Origin: Peribacillus simplex NBRC 15720 = DSM 1321
Lineage (GTDB): Bacteria; Bacillota; Bacilli; Bacillales; DSM-1321
Direction of reading: 5' to 3'
DNA length: 64,000 nt
Assembly (NCBI RefSeq): GCF_002243645.1
Contig: NZ_CP017704.1
Location: forward strand, 2,493,501-2,557,500
The position numbers and the translations under genes were made by a program. Below the pieces are notes generated by a model. The model was not told where the DNA came from, made no database searches, and saw nothing but the letters and a program-made list of their open reading frames with translations. This document shows positions 40,859-54,968 of the stretch, in pieces. The first letter of the stretch is position 1. Every line of letters begins with the position of its first letter.

Positions 40859-41500
40859 TTAGTTTCCTACTTTCGCTAAAAAATTCAACAAGCTGGCTTT
40901 CGTTTCCTCAAGGACTTCATCTATTGTCCGGCCTGCATCCACGATAATGAAACGGTCTTTCCATCTATTTATAATGAACTGATACCCCTCACAAACTTTT
41001 TTATGGAAGTCGAGGGCTTCAAGATCCAGCCGGTTCACTTCCCGTTCCCCATTGGACTGGATACGTCTCAATCCTTCTTCTGGGTCGATATCAAAAAAGA
41101 TAGTGGCATCTGGCATCATATCTCCAATTGCGAATTTATTGATATTATAAACTTCTTCTATATCCAAACCCCTTGCATGACCCTGATAGGCTAACGAGCT
41201 ATCTATAAATCGGTCACAGAGGACAATTCCCCCTCGTTCCAACTCAGGCATGACCACTTCCACTAAATGCTGACGCCTTGCTGCTGCGTATAATAAAGCC
41301 TCTGTTCTCGAGTCCATGGCTGTATTATCTTTATTAAGGATCACTTCCCTAATTTGCTCCGAAATGGGAACTCCCCCTGGCTCACGCGTTAATAGGACTT
41401 GATAGCCTTCTTGTTGCAGAGCCTTGCCAAGCATTTGGGTAATTGTTGTTTTCCCGGCACCCTCAGGCCCTTCCATTGTTATAAAAATACCACGTTTCAT
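40859..41500 (-). CDS. tmk: Thymidylate kinase
   Basis: Tmk converts dTMP to dTDP. The 213-residue enzyme has the P-loop [10 protein letters not shown] (about 9-18), the DR motif [14 protein letters not shown] and the LID region. A GGAGG site precedes the ATG. It opens the tmk-darA-yaaR-holB-ricT-yabA run. Confidence 0.97.
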   Translation of the reverse strand: MKRGIFITMEGPEGAGKTTITQMLGKALQQEGYQVLLTREPGGVPISEQIREVILNKDNTAMDSRTEALLYAAARRQHLVEVVMPELERGGIVLCDRFIDSSLAYQGHARGLDIEEVYNINKFAIGDMMPDATIFFDIDPEEGLRRIQSNGEREVNRLDLEALDFHKKVCEGYQFIINRWKDRFIIVDAGRTIDEVLEETKASLLNFLAKVGN

Positions 41501-41539
41501 CGATGTACCTCCAAGGTTCTTTGTTTGTAGTATATCATT

Positions 41540-42994
41540 TTAACCCGTCTGCCCGCTTTCATAAACAATCAATTCTCCGTTTGAAAGGGAGGAACCGCCA
41601 TGAAACCTTGATCCCAGTTCTAGCAGTCTCCTCAAATTTGATATATGCTCAGGAGTAATCATTTCCCCGGACATAATTAAAGGGATGCCAGGCGGATAAG
41701 GAATGACCATCTCGGCAGATACCTCACCCACTGCTTTCCGTAATAAGACAGGTTTTGATTTACTAAGCTTCATGTCGGAGTATGGCATTTCAAGACTTGT
41801 CATTGACCTTCCATCGGGCCAGAGGACCCCAAGATCTTCTTCCTTGTTTCCAGTTCTGTCTTCAGTGGCGCTTTTTATAGTTTGAACGATTTCATGAAAA
41901 GGAAATTCGGTATCCAATTTTAATAAGGGTAAAATCATTAATAAATTATCAGGATCAGCCAATTCCGTAAAAATCCCTTCGGCTTCACATAGCTGCTGTA
42001 ACTCAAACCCGCTTAAACCATTTGTTGATTGAATGACTACTTTCAACGGGTCTGCCGAGCTGCCTAGTGGAGCCTCCAGCACCCTTACTGTTTGCAGGGC
42101 ACCTAATTCCCCTCTGAAATCTGATATCCTTTCAATAAGGAATCTTTTATCTTCCGATGTAAAAGCGGCCAAGTAGGCTCTGGCCAAGTCGAGCGATCCC
42201 ATAATTGGGTAAGATGGACTGCTCGACTGAAGCATTTGTAAATAGAATGATACTTGATCTACATCAACTAAGGAAGAATTCACATGTAGAAATGACCCCA
42301 TCGTCATGGCCGGCAGTGTTTTATGCGCTGAATGGACAACGGCATCTGCCCCTGCCAAAATTGCCGTTTTAGGAAACGGACTTCCTAACTGAAAATGAGC
42401 GCCATGTGCTTCGTCCACCAGCACCGGGATCCCCTTTTGATGTGCGAGTTTTACCATTTCCGTCAAATCTTCACCAAGACCATAATAATTCGGATAGGTA
42501 ACAACGATGGCTTTTACATCTGGATGTGCACTCAAGGCTTCCTCAATTAAATTTGTTCCTACACCGCCAGCAATGCCCCATTTCTCATAATAAGCTGGTT
42601 GTAAAAAAATCGGTTGTACATTCGCTAACATCAATCCATGTAAAATTGATTTATGGCAGTTTCTTTGAACAAGGACCTTATCACCTTCCCGGCAGGTAGC
42701 AAGAATCATGGCAATGTTGCCTACGGTTGACCCATTAACCAGAAAATAACTCCTCTTTACCCCATATAGATCAGCGAGTAGTTGCTCGGACTTTAAAATG
42801 GCACCCTCTGGAGCATGGAGGTCATCTAAACCGCTTATCTCCGTGGCATCAATACCAAGCAGGGGGTTGTATAAGGCTTGGCCCTTTTTATTAAACACCT
42901 GTCCATTTTTATGTCCTGGGACATGCAGTGATATTGGGCATTTTTTATGAAAAGCACTCATTGCATCGAACAATGGTGTCTGTGATTGATTCAT
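41540..42994 (-). CDS. yaaO: Orn/Lys/Arg decarboxylase family protein YaaO
   Basis: The 484-residue protein is a PLP enzyme of fold type I: VNGSTVGNIAM, the aspartate in LVDEAHGAH (about 192-200) and the PLP lysine in VHSAHKTLP (about 215-223), followed by the C-terminal domain with PYPPGIPL. Family members decarboxylate basic amino acids; the exact substrate of YaaO is not known to me. It lacks the N-terminal wing domain of inducible decarboxylases. Confidence 0.92.
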   Translation of the reverse strand: MNQSQTPLFDAMSAFHKKCPISLHVPGHKNGQVFNKKGQALYNPLLGIDATEISGLDDLHAPEGAILKSEQLLADLYGVKRSYFLVNGSTVGNIAMILATCREGDKVLVQRNCHKSILHGLMLANVQPIFLQPAYYEKWGIAGGVGTNLIEEALSAHPDVKAIVVTYPNYYGLGEDLTEMVKLAHQKGIPVLVDEAHGAHFQLGSPFPKTAILAGADAVVHSAHKTLPAMTMGSFLHVNSSLVDVDQVSFYLQMLQSSSPSYPIMGSLDLARAYLAAFTSEDKRFLIERISDFRGELGALQTVRVLEAPLGSSADPLKVVIQSTNGLSGFELQQLCEAEGIFTELADPDNLLMILPLLKLDTEFPFHEIVQTIKSATEDRTGNKEEDLGVLWPDGRSMTSLEMPYSDMKLSKSKPVLLRKAVGEVSAEMVIPYPPGIPLIMSGEMITPEHISNLRRLLELGSRFHGGSSLSNGELIVYESGQTG

Positions 42995-43159
42995 TTTTCT
43001 CTTCCCTCATATCATAGTATTTTTTCATTTTATCAAATAAGTTCAATTTTATCTCATATTGCGTCGACAGAAAGGCAATTATGTATCTCCGAACAGTCTG
43101 TTTGAGGTAACATACAGAAACATGGAAGCATGCTGCCAAGCATTCTTCTAAAGTACCAA

Positions 43160-43213
43160 AAAAAGAGTCAGAGAATAAAGAAACACACCATTTCTTTTTT
43201 CTCTGACTCTTTA
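43160..43213 (-). terminator. Terminator after csfB
   Basis: An 18-base stem (AAAGAGTCAGAGAA and complement, with a less regular upper part) is followed by seven T residues on the minus strand. The stretch 42995-43160 holds no other gene. Confidence 0.88.
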
Positions 43214-43233
43214 ACTTTCCACAAACTATTTTT

Positions 43234-43440
43234 TCATGAAAATATTTCAGGATTAGTGATTTTTCTTAATTGCTTTAAGTAATATTGGTACTTGGGATCG
43301 TTCGTATCCGTCCTGATCATATCCCTTTCGCATTCCTCACAAATAAAAGTCGTATAAAGATGTATACCCATTCCTTTTATTTGTTCACAAACCGCGCACG
43401 TTTCCCCTGCCGTTGTTTTGGTTGTTGTTGTCCCCAACAT
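43234..43440 (-). CDS. csfB: Anti-sigma factor CsfB (Gin)
   Basis: CsfB inhibits sigma-G (and sigma-E) to prevent early or misplaced activity. The protein of 68 residues has two CxxC pairs, ETCAVCEQ and FICEECER, expected to bind zinc, and the family segment GIHLYTTFICEECER. I chose the ATG at 43440: GGAGGTGG stands just before it, the length suits the family, and a sigma-F promoter lies immediately upstream. The frame is open to 43485. Confidence 0.9.
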   Translation of the reverse strand: MLGTTTTKTTAGETCAVCEQIKGMGIHLYTTFICEECERDMIRTDTNDPKYQYYLKQLRKITNPEIFS

Positions 43441-43458
43441 CTCCACCTCCATACCTGC

Positions 43459-43487
43459 ATTCTCCCCAAAAACCATTGTTCGCATAC
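43459..43487 (-). promoter_or_regulatory. Sigma-F promoter of csfB
   Basis: The minus strand reads GTATG, 15 bases, GGGGAGAAT, fitting the sigma-F pattern GYWTR-N15-GGNNANNMT. csfB is a known sigma-F gene. The start would be near 43452, giving a very short leader. Confidence 0.7.
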
Positions 43488-43622
43488 ATTAATTTAAATA
43501 GTTTAAGAGAACCGGGATGCTTTTAACAATGTATGATGAAGAATTTCAATACGTGTATGTCTTTATAAAAGTTTCCATAATTGATAATCCCTTTATATCC
43601 AATGATTTTTCTTTGCATTAAG

Positions 43623-43653
43623 CAAAAAAAGACCAACCGGATGGCTGATCTTT
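43623..43653 (-). terminator. Terminator of the first rRNA operon
   Basis: On the minus strand GATCAGCC pairs with GGTTGGTC around ATCC, followed by seven T residues, directly after 5S rRNA. Confidence 0.93.
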
Positions 43654-43659
43654 TAAATG

Positions 43660-43775
<116 letters not shown>

Positions 43776-43837
43776 CATATCAGGAACGTTGTTCCTTCAA
43801 AACTAGATAATAAGAAGGTATTTCATTTTTTAAAGCG

Positions 43838-46770
<2,933 letters not shown>

Positions 46771-46874
46771 GTTAAAAAAGATCTTACAGATGCTTTGAAA
46801 AAAATTAATTGCCTTCTATCTATTATCTAGTTTTCAAGGAACAAGCTGTCCCAATCACAACGTGATTGTTTCAT

Positions 46875-46950
46875 TGGTGGAGCCTAGCGGGATCGAACCG
46901 CTGACCTCCTGCGTGCAAGGCAGGCGCTCTCCCAGCTGAGCTAAGGCCCC
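46875..46950 (-). tRNA. tRNA-Ala (TGC)
   Basis: The cloverleaf has acceptor GGGGCCT, anticodon TGC in CTTGCAC and T-loop TTCGATC, with the CCA encoded. It sits between tRNA-Ile and 23S rRNA, the standard spacer arrangement. Confidence 0.96.
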
Positions 46951-46966
46951 GTTTTGGGAAATGGAA

Positions 46967-47043
<77 letters not shown>

Positions 47044-47153
47044 ATTCACATAAATAATAAGCTTCTGCTTCCCAAGCTTATCGCGGGATTGCTATTTAAT
47101 TGAATGAATCACTCATTCAAAACTGAACAAAACAAAAGCGCTCTCGTAATTAT

Positions 47154-48712
<1,559 letters not shown>

Positions 48713-48835
48713 TGTTTGACTTGCTCATTTTGCTTTTTTAATAGTGTGTGCTCACTTAAAATTTAACGTTGGCGCTTTGTTTTGTTCAGTTTTCAAAGAG
48801 CGATTTATTGTCGTTACTTCGTAAGCGACTTTATT

Positions 48836-48864
48836 ATCTTATCACTTACTCAATCTAATGTCAA
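48836..48864 (-). promoter_or_regulatory. rRNA operon promoter P2
   Basis: The minus strand reads TTGACA, 17 bases, TAAGAT, about 125 bases before 16S. Downstream the leader carries CTCTTTGAAAACTGAACA, the usual Bacillus rRNA leader box. Confidence 0.85.
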
Positions 48865-48926
48865 CAATTATTTCATATTGTTTTTCGATCGAGCAATTTA
48901 TGATGTCGTCATTGGCGACTCCTAAT

Positions 48927-48955
48927 ATAATATCAGGTTGACGAGCTATCGTCAA
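48927..48955 (-). promoter_or_regulatory. rRNA operon promoter P1
   Basis: The minus strand reads TTGACG, 17 bases, TATTAT, 91 bases upstream of P2. Tandem P1/P2 promoters are known for origin-proximal rRNA operons of B. subtilis. Confidence 0.75.
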
Positions 48956-49052
48956 TGGTTTAATTAGTTTTTTTAAAAAAACTATAACATGATAAAAACC
49001 CCAAGGAAATATCCATGAGGTTTTCATAAAAATGACTTCGACGTAATATCCT

Positions 49053-49316
49053 TTAAATGATCCAATAACCAATGGCCGCCAAAGCGGCAACTCCCGGTAT
49101 TCCAAGCAGGCCGGCGACTGCCGAGGTAACAGGGTTGATGGGTACATGAATGCCCGCTTGATTCCCAAGTGTATTCAAAAAGAACAAAAATGCTGCACCG
49201 ATAATGACCTTTATAATCCCCTGCCCTATGAACCGGACAGGTCTTAATGGCGCCCCGATAATGAGGAGCATTAAAATCAGGCCGCCAACTACAGCAACAA
49301 AGACAACTGGTTCCAA
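49053..49316 (-). CDS. bofA: Pro-sigma-K processing inhibitor BofA
   Basis: BofA sits in the outer forespore membrane with SpoIVFA and holds the protease SpoIVFB inactive until late sporulation. The 87-residue protein has two hydrophobic segments (about 2-25 and 35-55) and the conserved ending VTSAVAGLLGIPGVAALA. I place the start at TTG 49316, seven bases after GGAGG, giving MEPVVF, which aligns with B. subtilis MEPIFI. The ATG two codons earlier is only one base from the ribosome site. Confidence 0.9.
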   Translation of the reverse strand: MEPVVFVAVVGGLILMLLIIGAPLRPVRFIGQGIIKVIIGAAFLFFLNTLGNQAGIHVPINPVTSAVAGLLGIPGVAALAAIGYWII

Positions 49317-49378
49317 ACTCATTCCTCCCCGCAAGCTTGTACTAAACTTATATGAAGGGATCGATGGATTAAGAACTG

Positions 49379-49423
49379 AAAAAAAATGGCCATGAGGAAC
49401 TTGCAATCCTTCACGGCCATTTC
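49379..49423 (-). terminator. Terminator after yaaL
   Basis: On the minus strand AAATGGCC and further segments pair with GGCCATTT around an irregular upper stem, followed by eight T residues. It separates the dnaX-recR-yaaL group from bofA. Confidence 0.9.
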
Positions 49424-49427
49424 CTTA

Positions 49428-49646
49428 TCATCTTTTTAAGCGGACATTCCTTCTTTTAACTTCCCTGAATAAGTAGAAATATTTCACTTCCGCCAGTCTC
49501 GTTTGGGCGATTACTTCCTCAGATGGATCAACGCTTTTTTCAAGTAATGATTTTTGATTATGCCAATTCCATTTCAAATGTTCAAGCTCTTCGATTAATG
49601 AATCATTGAATTCATTCCGAAGTTTCTTTTTTTTACGAAAGAACAA
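49428..49646 (-). CDS. yaaL: YaaL family protein
   Basis: The 72-residue, highly charged protein belongs to the YaaL (DUF2508) family, found after recR in Bacilli. It starts MFFRKKKKLRNEF and ends in a basic run; the middle EELEHLKWNWHNQKSLLE suggests a helix. There is no known function or catalytic motif. It starts 20 bases after recR. Confidence 0.9.
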   Translation of the reverse strand: MFFRKKKKLRNEFNDSLIEELEHLKWNWHNQKSLLEKSVDPSEEVIAQTRLAEVKYFYLFREVKRRNVRLKR

Positions 49647-49666
49647 GTGAAGTCCTCCCAGCTATC

Positions 49667-50263
49667 TTATATTTCTCTTCTTCCCTCTATTGCTTTTGAT
49701 AGCGTCACTTCATCCGCATACTCCAAATCTCCGCCAACAGGAAGTCCGTGGGCAATACGGGTCACTTTGATTCCTGATGGTCTAAGCAGCCGCGAAATAT
49801 ACATGGCTGTCGCTTCACCTTCAATGTTAGGATTAGTGGCCAAAATGACCTCCAGCACTGTTTCATCTTGCAGGCGCTTTAATAAATCAGGAATATTTAT
49901 ATCTTCCGGACCGATTCCGTCCATCGGGGAAATACTGCCATGCAGTACATGGTATAAACCATTGAACTCTCTCATCTTTTCCATAGCTATTACATCTTTC
50001 GGGTCCTGAACCACACAAATCAAACTTCTGTCCCTCTTCTGATCTTCGCAGATATAACAGGGATCTTGATCCGTAATATGACCACAGACTGAACAATACA
50101 TAAGATTCCGCTTAGCATTAACAAGTGCTTTTGCAAAATCCAAAACAGTATCTTCCTTCATGCTTAGTACATGAAAGGCTAATCGAGCAGCCGTTTTAGG
50201 ACCAATCCCCGGCAATTTCATAAAACTGTCAATGAGCTTGGAAATTGGTTCTGGATAATGCAT
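49667..50263 (-). CDS. recR: Recombination mediator RecR
   Basis: RecR works with RecF and RecO to load RecA at gaps. The 198-residue protein has the helix-hairpin-helix [15 protein letters not shown] (about 17-31), a C4 zinc finger CSVCG...CYIC (about 57-72), a Toprim domain ([11 protein letters not shown]) and the Walker B-like end. A hairpin lies between it and ebfC. Confidence 0.98.
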   Translation of the reverse strand: MHYPEPISKLIDSFMKLPGIGPKTAARLAFHVLSMKEDTVLDFAKALVNAKRNLMYCSVCGHITDQDPCYICEDQKRDRSLICVVQDPKDVIAMEKMREFNGLYHVLHGSISPMDGIGPEDINIPDLLKRLQDETVLEVILATNPNIEGEATAMYISRLLRPSGIKVTRIAHGLPVGGDLEYADEVTLSKAIEGRREI

Positions 50264-50281
50264 CGAATTCCTCCTAAAAAT

Positions 50282-50318
50282 TTCAAAAGAAACCCCCTGA
50301 AAGGAAGTTTCTTTTGAA
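50282..50318 (-). repeat. Inverted repeat between ebfC and recR
   Basis: TTCAAAAGAAAC (50282-50293) and GTTTCTTTTGAA (50307-50318) form a perfect 12-base-pair stem with a 13-base loop. On the minus strand ATTTTT follows, so it may be a partial terminator or an RNA processing site that lowers recR relative to dnaX. Confidence 0.75.
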
Positions 50319-50323
50319 CTTGC

Positions 50324-50647
50324 TTAAAACATACCCGGAAGGTTCATTCCCTTAGTGAATTGTCCCATCGTTTGGTTTGTCAGTTCTTCCGCCTTTTTCA
50401 AAGCATCGTTAGTCGCAGCCAGCACTAAATCCTGAAGCATATCGATATCATCCGGATCGACAACTTCTGGTTTGATGATTACATCGACTATTTCTTTATG
50501 TCCAGTCACGATGACCGTTACCATTCCGCCGCCAGCAGTTCCTTCAATCTTTTTTTCACCTAATTCTTCTTGTGCCTCTGCCATCTTCTTTTGCATCTTT
50601 TGCATTTGTTTCATCATGTTTTGCATATTACCGCCACGCATACCCAT
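50324..50647 (-). CDS. ebfC: Nucleoid-associated protein EbfC (YaaK)
   Basis: The 107-residue protein is of the YbaB/EbfC family, which binds DNA as a dimer: an N-terminal methionine-rich helix ([20 protein letters not shown]), then [17 protein letters not shown] and [11 protein letters not shown]. The ATG at 50647 has GGAGG eight bases upstream and gives the B. subtilis length. It is encoded between dnaX and recR as in most bacteria, starting 15 bases after dnaX. Confidence 0.96.
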   Translation of the reverse strand: MGMRGGNMQNMMKQMQKMQKKMAEAQEELGEKKIEGTAGGGMVTVIVTGHKEIVDVIIKPEVVDPDDIDMLQDLVLAATNDALKKAEELTNQTMGQFTKGMNLPGMF

Positions 50648-50662
50648 TTTCCATACCTCCAA

Positions 50663-52351
50663 TTATTCTTTAATTTCAAGTAAATCATCGCCGACTAATT
50701 TTCTAGCCTCTGCTATAAAGGGATCTTCTTCTTTTGATTCCGTTTCTTCTGAACCGTCGAACTGCTGTGTTGAGATGAAGTCCTCCCGCAACCCTTGCCA
50801 CTGGCTCTCCGGAACACCGGCTATCTCCATTCGGTGTCCGGTCAATTGCTGCATGATCGAGGCTATCACTTCCACGAAACGGTTATTTTCCATTGCCATT
50901 TGACAATGAATATCATATTTGAATTTTACCACAAAAGCTTCATTTGACGCAGCAACAGGTTCTGCCTCCGTTAATAAAGCTGCCAATGACTTTTGGTTTT
51001 GCTGACCTAACTGTTCAAGCACTTCCCCCCACTTACTTTTCACAGCATTAAGATTTGGCTTTGTAGCTTGTTTCAAAACTTGATTGATCTTTCCTGCAGG
51101 TGCTTTATACGCCTTTTTAACAGCCCTTTGCACCTTAGCCTGCTCTGCAGGTTTTTCTGCCATGGCTGCCGGAATGCCGTTTTTCTGCATTTCGAGTAAT
51201 TTGTTCTCTAAATCTTCTATTTTCTGCTGCAGCTGTTGAAGCTGCCCGTTATCACTTTGATTTGGCCTTTTCTCATTACATAACTTCACAAGTGCCACTT
51301 CAAGGAAAATCCTAGGATGATTTGTCCATTTCATATCCTGCTGTGTTTGATTGAAGCTTTCAATAATGGAGTAAATCGATTCAGAAGAGATTACTTCTGC
51401 CAATTCCTTAAATTGAGGATCTATCAAAACACGCTCGAAGGATTCTGCCAGTGCCGGTGCCGTTTGATACAAAAGCATGTCACGGAAATAATAAATCATG
51501 TCTTCTATGAACCTAGCCGGGTCTTTTCCCATGGCCAGCAATTCTTCAAGGACTTCAAGTGCCACCGCTACTTCTTTATCATATATAGCTTTTGCCAGCC
51601 GGCTTAAAAACGCCTGAGAAACAGAACCGGTGACAGTCAATGCATCTTCCACAGAAACAGTCTCCGAACTGAAGGAGATCGCTTGATCAAGAAGGCTTAG
51701 TGCATCTCGCATCCCGCCTTCAGCTGCCCTGGCAATGATATGCAGGGCTTGTTCATCACATGAAACACCTGTTTCTGCAATGATCTGTGACATCCTGCCA
51801 ACTATATCTTGAGGCTGGATCCTTTTAAAATCAAACCTTTGGCAACGGGAGATGATCGTTAGTGGAATCTTATGAGGTTCAGTCGTCGCCAATATGAAAA
51901 TTACGTGCTTCGGAGGTTCTTCCAATGTCTTTAAAAGCGCATTAAAAGCCCCTTGTGAAAGCATATGTACCTCATCAATGATATAAACTTTATATGTAAC
52001 CGCGTTCGGTGCATATTTGACCTTATCACGAATGTCACGGATTTCCTCGACACCATTATTGGATGCTGCATCAATTTCTATAACATCTGATATGGAGCCA
52101 TCGGTGATTCCGCGGCAGGTAGCACATTCGTTACAGGGCTCACTTGTCGGGGCATGCTCACAATTCACTGCTTTTGCTAGAATTTTGGCAGCACTTGTTT
52201 TCCCTGTTCCACGTGGACCGGAAAATAAATAGGCATGCGAAACCTTCTGCCCGACCAAGGCATTCTGCAACGTTTTCGTTACATGTTCCTGCCCGACTAC
52301 ATCAATGAATTGTTGTGGCCGCCATACCCGGTATAATGCTTGATACCCCAC
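50663..52351 (-). CDS. dnaX: DNA polymerase III gamma/tau subunit DnaX
   Basis: DnaX is the ATPase core of the clamp loader and its tau part binds the helicase and polymerase. The 562-residue protein has Walker A GPRGTGKTS (about 45-53), the zinc module CEHAPTSEPCNEC, Walker B IIDEVHML, and sensor SRCQRFDFK, then a linker and a C-terminal tau domain. The start codon is GTG at 52351, after AAAGGAGGG. It heads the dnaX-ebfC-recR-yaaL group. Confidence 0.97.
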   Translation of the reverse strand: MGYQALYRVWRPQQFIDVVGQEHVTKTLQNALVGQKVSHAYLFSGPRGTGKTSAAKILAKAVNCEHAPTSEPCNECATCRGITDGSISDVIEIDAASNNGVEEIRDIRDKVKYAPNAVTYKVYIIDEVHMLSQGAFNALLKTLEEPPKHVIFILATTEPHKIPLTIISRCQRFDFKRIQPQDIVGRMSQIIAETGVSCDEQALHIIARAAEGGMRDALSLLDQAISFSSETVSVEDALTVTGSVSQAFLSRLAKAIYDKEVAVALEVLEELLAMGKDPARFIEDMIYYFRDMLLYQTAPALAESFERVLIDPQFKELAEVISSESIYSIIESFNQTQQDMKWTNHPRIFLEVALVKLCNEKRPNQSDNGQLQQLQQKIEDLENKLLEMQKNGIPAAMAEKPAEQAKVQRAVKKAYKAPAGKINQVLKQATKPNLNAVKSKWGEVLEQLGQQNQKSLAALLTEAEPVAASNEAFVVKFKYDIHCQMAMENNRFVEVIASIMQQLTGHRMEIAGVPESQWQGLREDFISTQQFDGSEETESKEEDPFIAEARKLVGDDLLEIKE

Positions 52352-52469
52352 GGAAATCCCTCCTTTTTTTCTCCATCCTGTTTATTATACATTACTGATT
52401 TCCTTAATATCAAAGCTAAAAAGAAATTTCATCAATGCCTCATTTTTTACAGCACTTTGCCTTCTTGGC

Positions 52470-52503
52470 ATAAAAAAAAACCCACCCGATACGAATGAGT
52501 TTT
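52470..52503 (-). terminator. Terminator of the SRP RNA gene
   Basis: On the minus strand ACTCATTCG pairs with CGGGTGGGT (several G-U pairs) around TAT, followed by nine T residues. It lies about 20 bases past the RNA. Confidence 0.85.
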
Positions 52504-52520
52504 TTGTTTATGTAAAATAA

Positions 52521-52791
52521 CTGCCGTGCACCTTCTGTCGATTAGCAACCATAAGCGTTACTTAAGCAGTTAGCTCGGCCCAGGCAACCCTGCGGCACAT
52601 GAGAACTTCCACTTAATGCTGCTTCCTTCCGGACCTGACATGGTTCATGGAGTCCCATTGCGCAGGACCCGGGCGTCAACACCACTTACTTAAGGCAGGC
52701 CCTACAGAATGCTAACCTCGAGAAGGGATTCAACCTCGCTAGAGCGGATTGCGAGTACAGGGCACCGCTACCTCCCCGTCTAGCACGGCAA
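52521..52791 (-). ncRNA. scr: Signal recognition particle RNA, long Bacillus type (scRNA)
   Basis: About 271 bases match the B. subtilis small cytoplasmic RNA in length and position between dnaX and tadA. The Alu domain ends GCCGTGC/GCACGGC pair, and the conserved SRP54-binding hairpin GTCAGGTCCGGAAGGAAGC is present near 52627-52645. The ends are estimated from the closing stem. The RNA with Ffh targets membrane and secreted proteins. Confidence 0.95.
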
Positions 52792-52832
52792 ATGTAATAC
52801 CAATTTCGCAGCGTCATGACGACGCATAATTC

Positions 52833-52861
52833 ATTATACTAAGGTAACAAAAAAAACGCAA
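52833..52861 (-). promoter_or_regulatory. Promoter of the SRP RNA gene
   Basis: The minus strand reads TTGCGT, 17 bases with a T-run, TATAAT. The transcript would start about 35 bases before the mature 5' end, consistent with a processed precursor. Confidence 0.8.
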
Positions 52862-52935
52862 GTGTTGTTCGTGGACAGTTTGATTCCATATTTATCAAAT
52901 GAAGCAAAGCATCATCTTTAACATTCGTTTTTCAC

Positions 52936-53454
<519 letters not shown>

Positions 53455-53581
53455 TCATATTAAGTAGGAGTAAACAGACAAATATAAGACAAAATAAAGG
53501 TCATACTACTTATTCTAATGAATAGTAACGCATGCGGCATATGTGCTGCAAGTAAATTCTCACAATACAGGAGGTTATACC

Positions 53582-54127
53582 ATGAATCGACCTGAATCGA
53601 CCTCTTTTGCATTGCTTATCATTGATATGATCAATGATTTTGATTTCAACCACGGGAATATGCTCCTTGAACATACAAGGCTTATCGTCGATCCGATTTT
53701 GAAATTAAAAAAGCAAATGAAAGAAAAAGGTTTTCCAATCATTTATATCAATGATCATTATGATTTATGGCAGGCTGACTTCGATAAAATTATTGATAGA
53801 TGTAAAAATGAAGGAAATGCCTCATTAATCGAAAGGATAAAACCTCAACAGGATGATTTCTTTCTCATCAAGCCGAAGCATTCTGCATTTTATGGGACGG
53901 CACTCAATACGCTACTTAAACGATTAAACGTGGAAACTCTAATCATTACTGGCATAGCTGGAAACATCTGTGTGCTATTCACGGCCAATGATGCCTATAT
54001 GCGGGAATTTAAATTATGGATACCGAAGGATTGCATCGCTTCTGCATCCAAGGAAGATAATCATTATGCATTAAAGATGATGAACCATGTTCTCAAGGCA
54101 TCCATTAAAAAAGGTGAAGACACTTAA
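53582..54127 (+). CDS. yaaI: Isochorismatase-family hydrolase YaaI
   Basis: The 181-residue protein is an isochorismatase-like cysteine hydrolase. The expected triad is visible: D14 in LLIIDMINDF, the lysine in FLIKPKHSAFYGT (about 98) and the cysteine in GIAGNICVLFTAND (about 131). The ATG at 53582 follows AGGAGG. The substrate is not known. It is divergent from tadA across a 139-base gap, as in B. subtilis, but the usual yaaH neighbour is absent. Confidence 0.9.
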   Translation: MNRPESTSFALLIIDMINDFDFNHGNMLLEHTRLIVDPILKLKKQMKEKGFPIIYINDHYDLWQADFDKIIDRCKNEGNASLIERIKPQQDDFFLIKPKHSAFYGTALNTLLKRLNVETLIITGIAGNICVLFTANDAYMREFKLWIPKDCIASASKEDNHYALKMMNHVLKASIKKGEDT

Positions 54128-54231
54128 GCGTTCAATTGAACAAGGCACAACCTACATCCCTCCCCATTCAACACTCTTTCATTCTCTTTCTTTAGCAACC
54201 TGACAAAAATGTCACTTAAGTCCCAAGTCTG

Positions 54232-54240
54232 TGATACAAT
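54232..54240 (+). promoter_or_regulatory. Extended -10 promoter candidate for dgk-dck
   Basis: TGATACAAT gives an extended -10 (TG, one base, TACAAT). No good -35 box stands 17 bases upstream. The dgk start is about 70 bases downstream. Confidence 0.4.
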
Positions 54241-54308
54241 ATCTCTTGGCGAAAAACCTAATAAACCGGGAGTTTCAGCTTGATACCTCATGAAGGAGGA
54301 CAGATTGG

Positions 54309-54968
54309 ATGAAATCCACCCCATTTATCACTGTCGAAGGTCCAATCGGCGTGGGAAAAACATCACTTGCAAAAGTTATCGCAGATCATTTTCAAATTTC
54401 ATTATTGAAGGAAATTGTCGATGAAAATCCATTTCTCGGGAAATTCTATAAAGATATTGATGAGTGGAGCTTTCAAACAGAAATGTTTTTTCTGTGTAAC
54501 CGTTATAAGCAATTGGAAGATATCGAAAAAAAATATCTTACTAATGACCAAGCCGTGGTGGCTGATTACCATATATTCAAGAACTTGATATTTGCTGAAC
54601 GAACGTTAAAGAACGAACAATACAATAAATACCTTGAAATATTCAATATTTTAACAAGGGATATGCCTAAACCTAATATGGTGATTTATTTAAACGCAAG
54701 TTTAGATACACTTCTCTCCCGAATCGGTAAAAGAGGTCGTGAATTCGAAAAAAATATATCTTCCATTTATTTAGAGCAGTTATCCGCAGATTATCGAACA
54801 TTCATGGAAGCATTTGAGAAACAGCACCCTGACATTCCCGTTCTTACATTCAACGGAGATGAACTGGATTTCGTCGGGAACAAGGATGATTTGAAAACGA
54901 TAATCAGCCAAATAGAGAATGCCCTGCACAAAGGAGTAAAGTCAAATGAACTTACGAAAGAAATATAA
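54309..54968 (+). CDS. dgk: Deoxyguanosine kinase
   Basis: Dgk phosphorylates deoxyguanosine (and related purine nucleosides) in salvage. The 219-residue protein has the P-loop EGPIGVGKTS (about 10-19), ENPFLGKFY, the ADYHIFKN motif, and KRGREFE LID arginines. The segments WSFQTEMFFLCNRYKQLED match B. subtilis Dgk closely. It overlaps dck by 23 bases and shares its transcript. AGGAGGACAG precedes the ATG. Confidence 0.94.
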   Translation: MKSTPFITVEGPIGVGKTSLAKVIADHFQISLLKEIVDENPFLGKFYKDIDEWSFQTEMFFLCNRYKQLEDIEKKYLTNDQAVVADYHIFKNLIFAERTLKNEQYNKYLEIFNILTRDMPKPNMVIYLNASLDTLLSRIGKRGREFEKNISSIYLEQLSADYRTFMEAFEKQHPDIPVLTFNGDELDFVGNKDDLKTIISQIENALHKGVKSNELTKEI

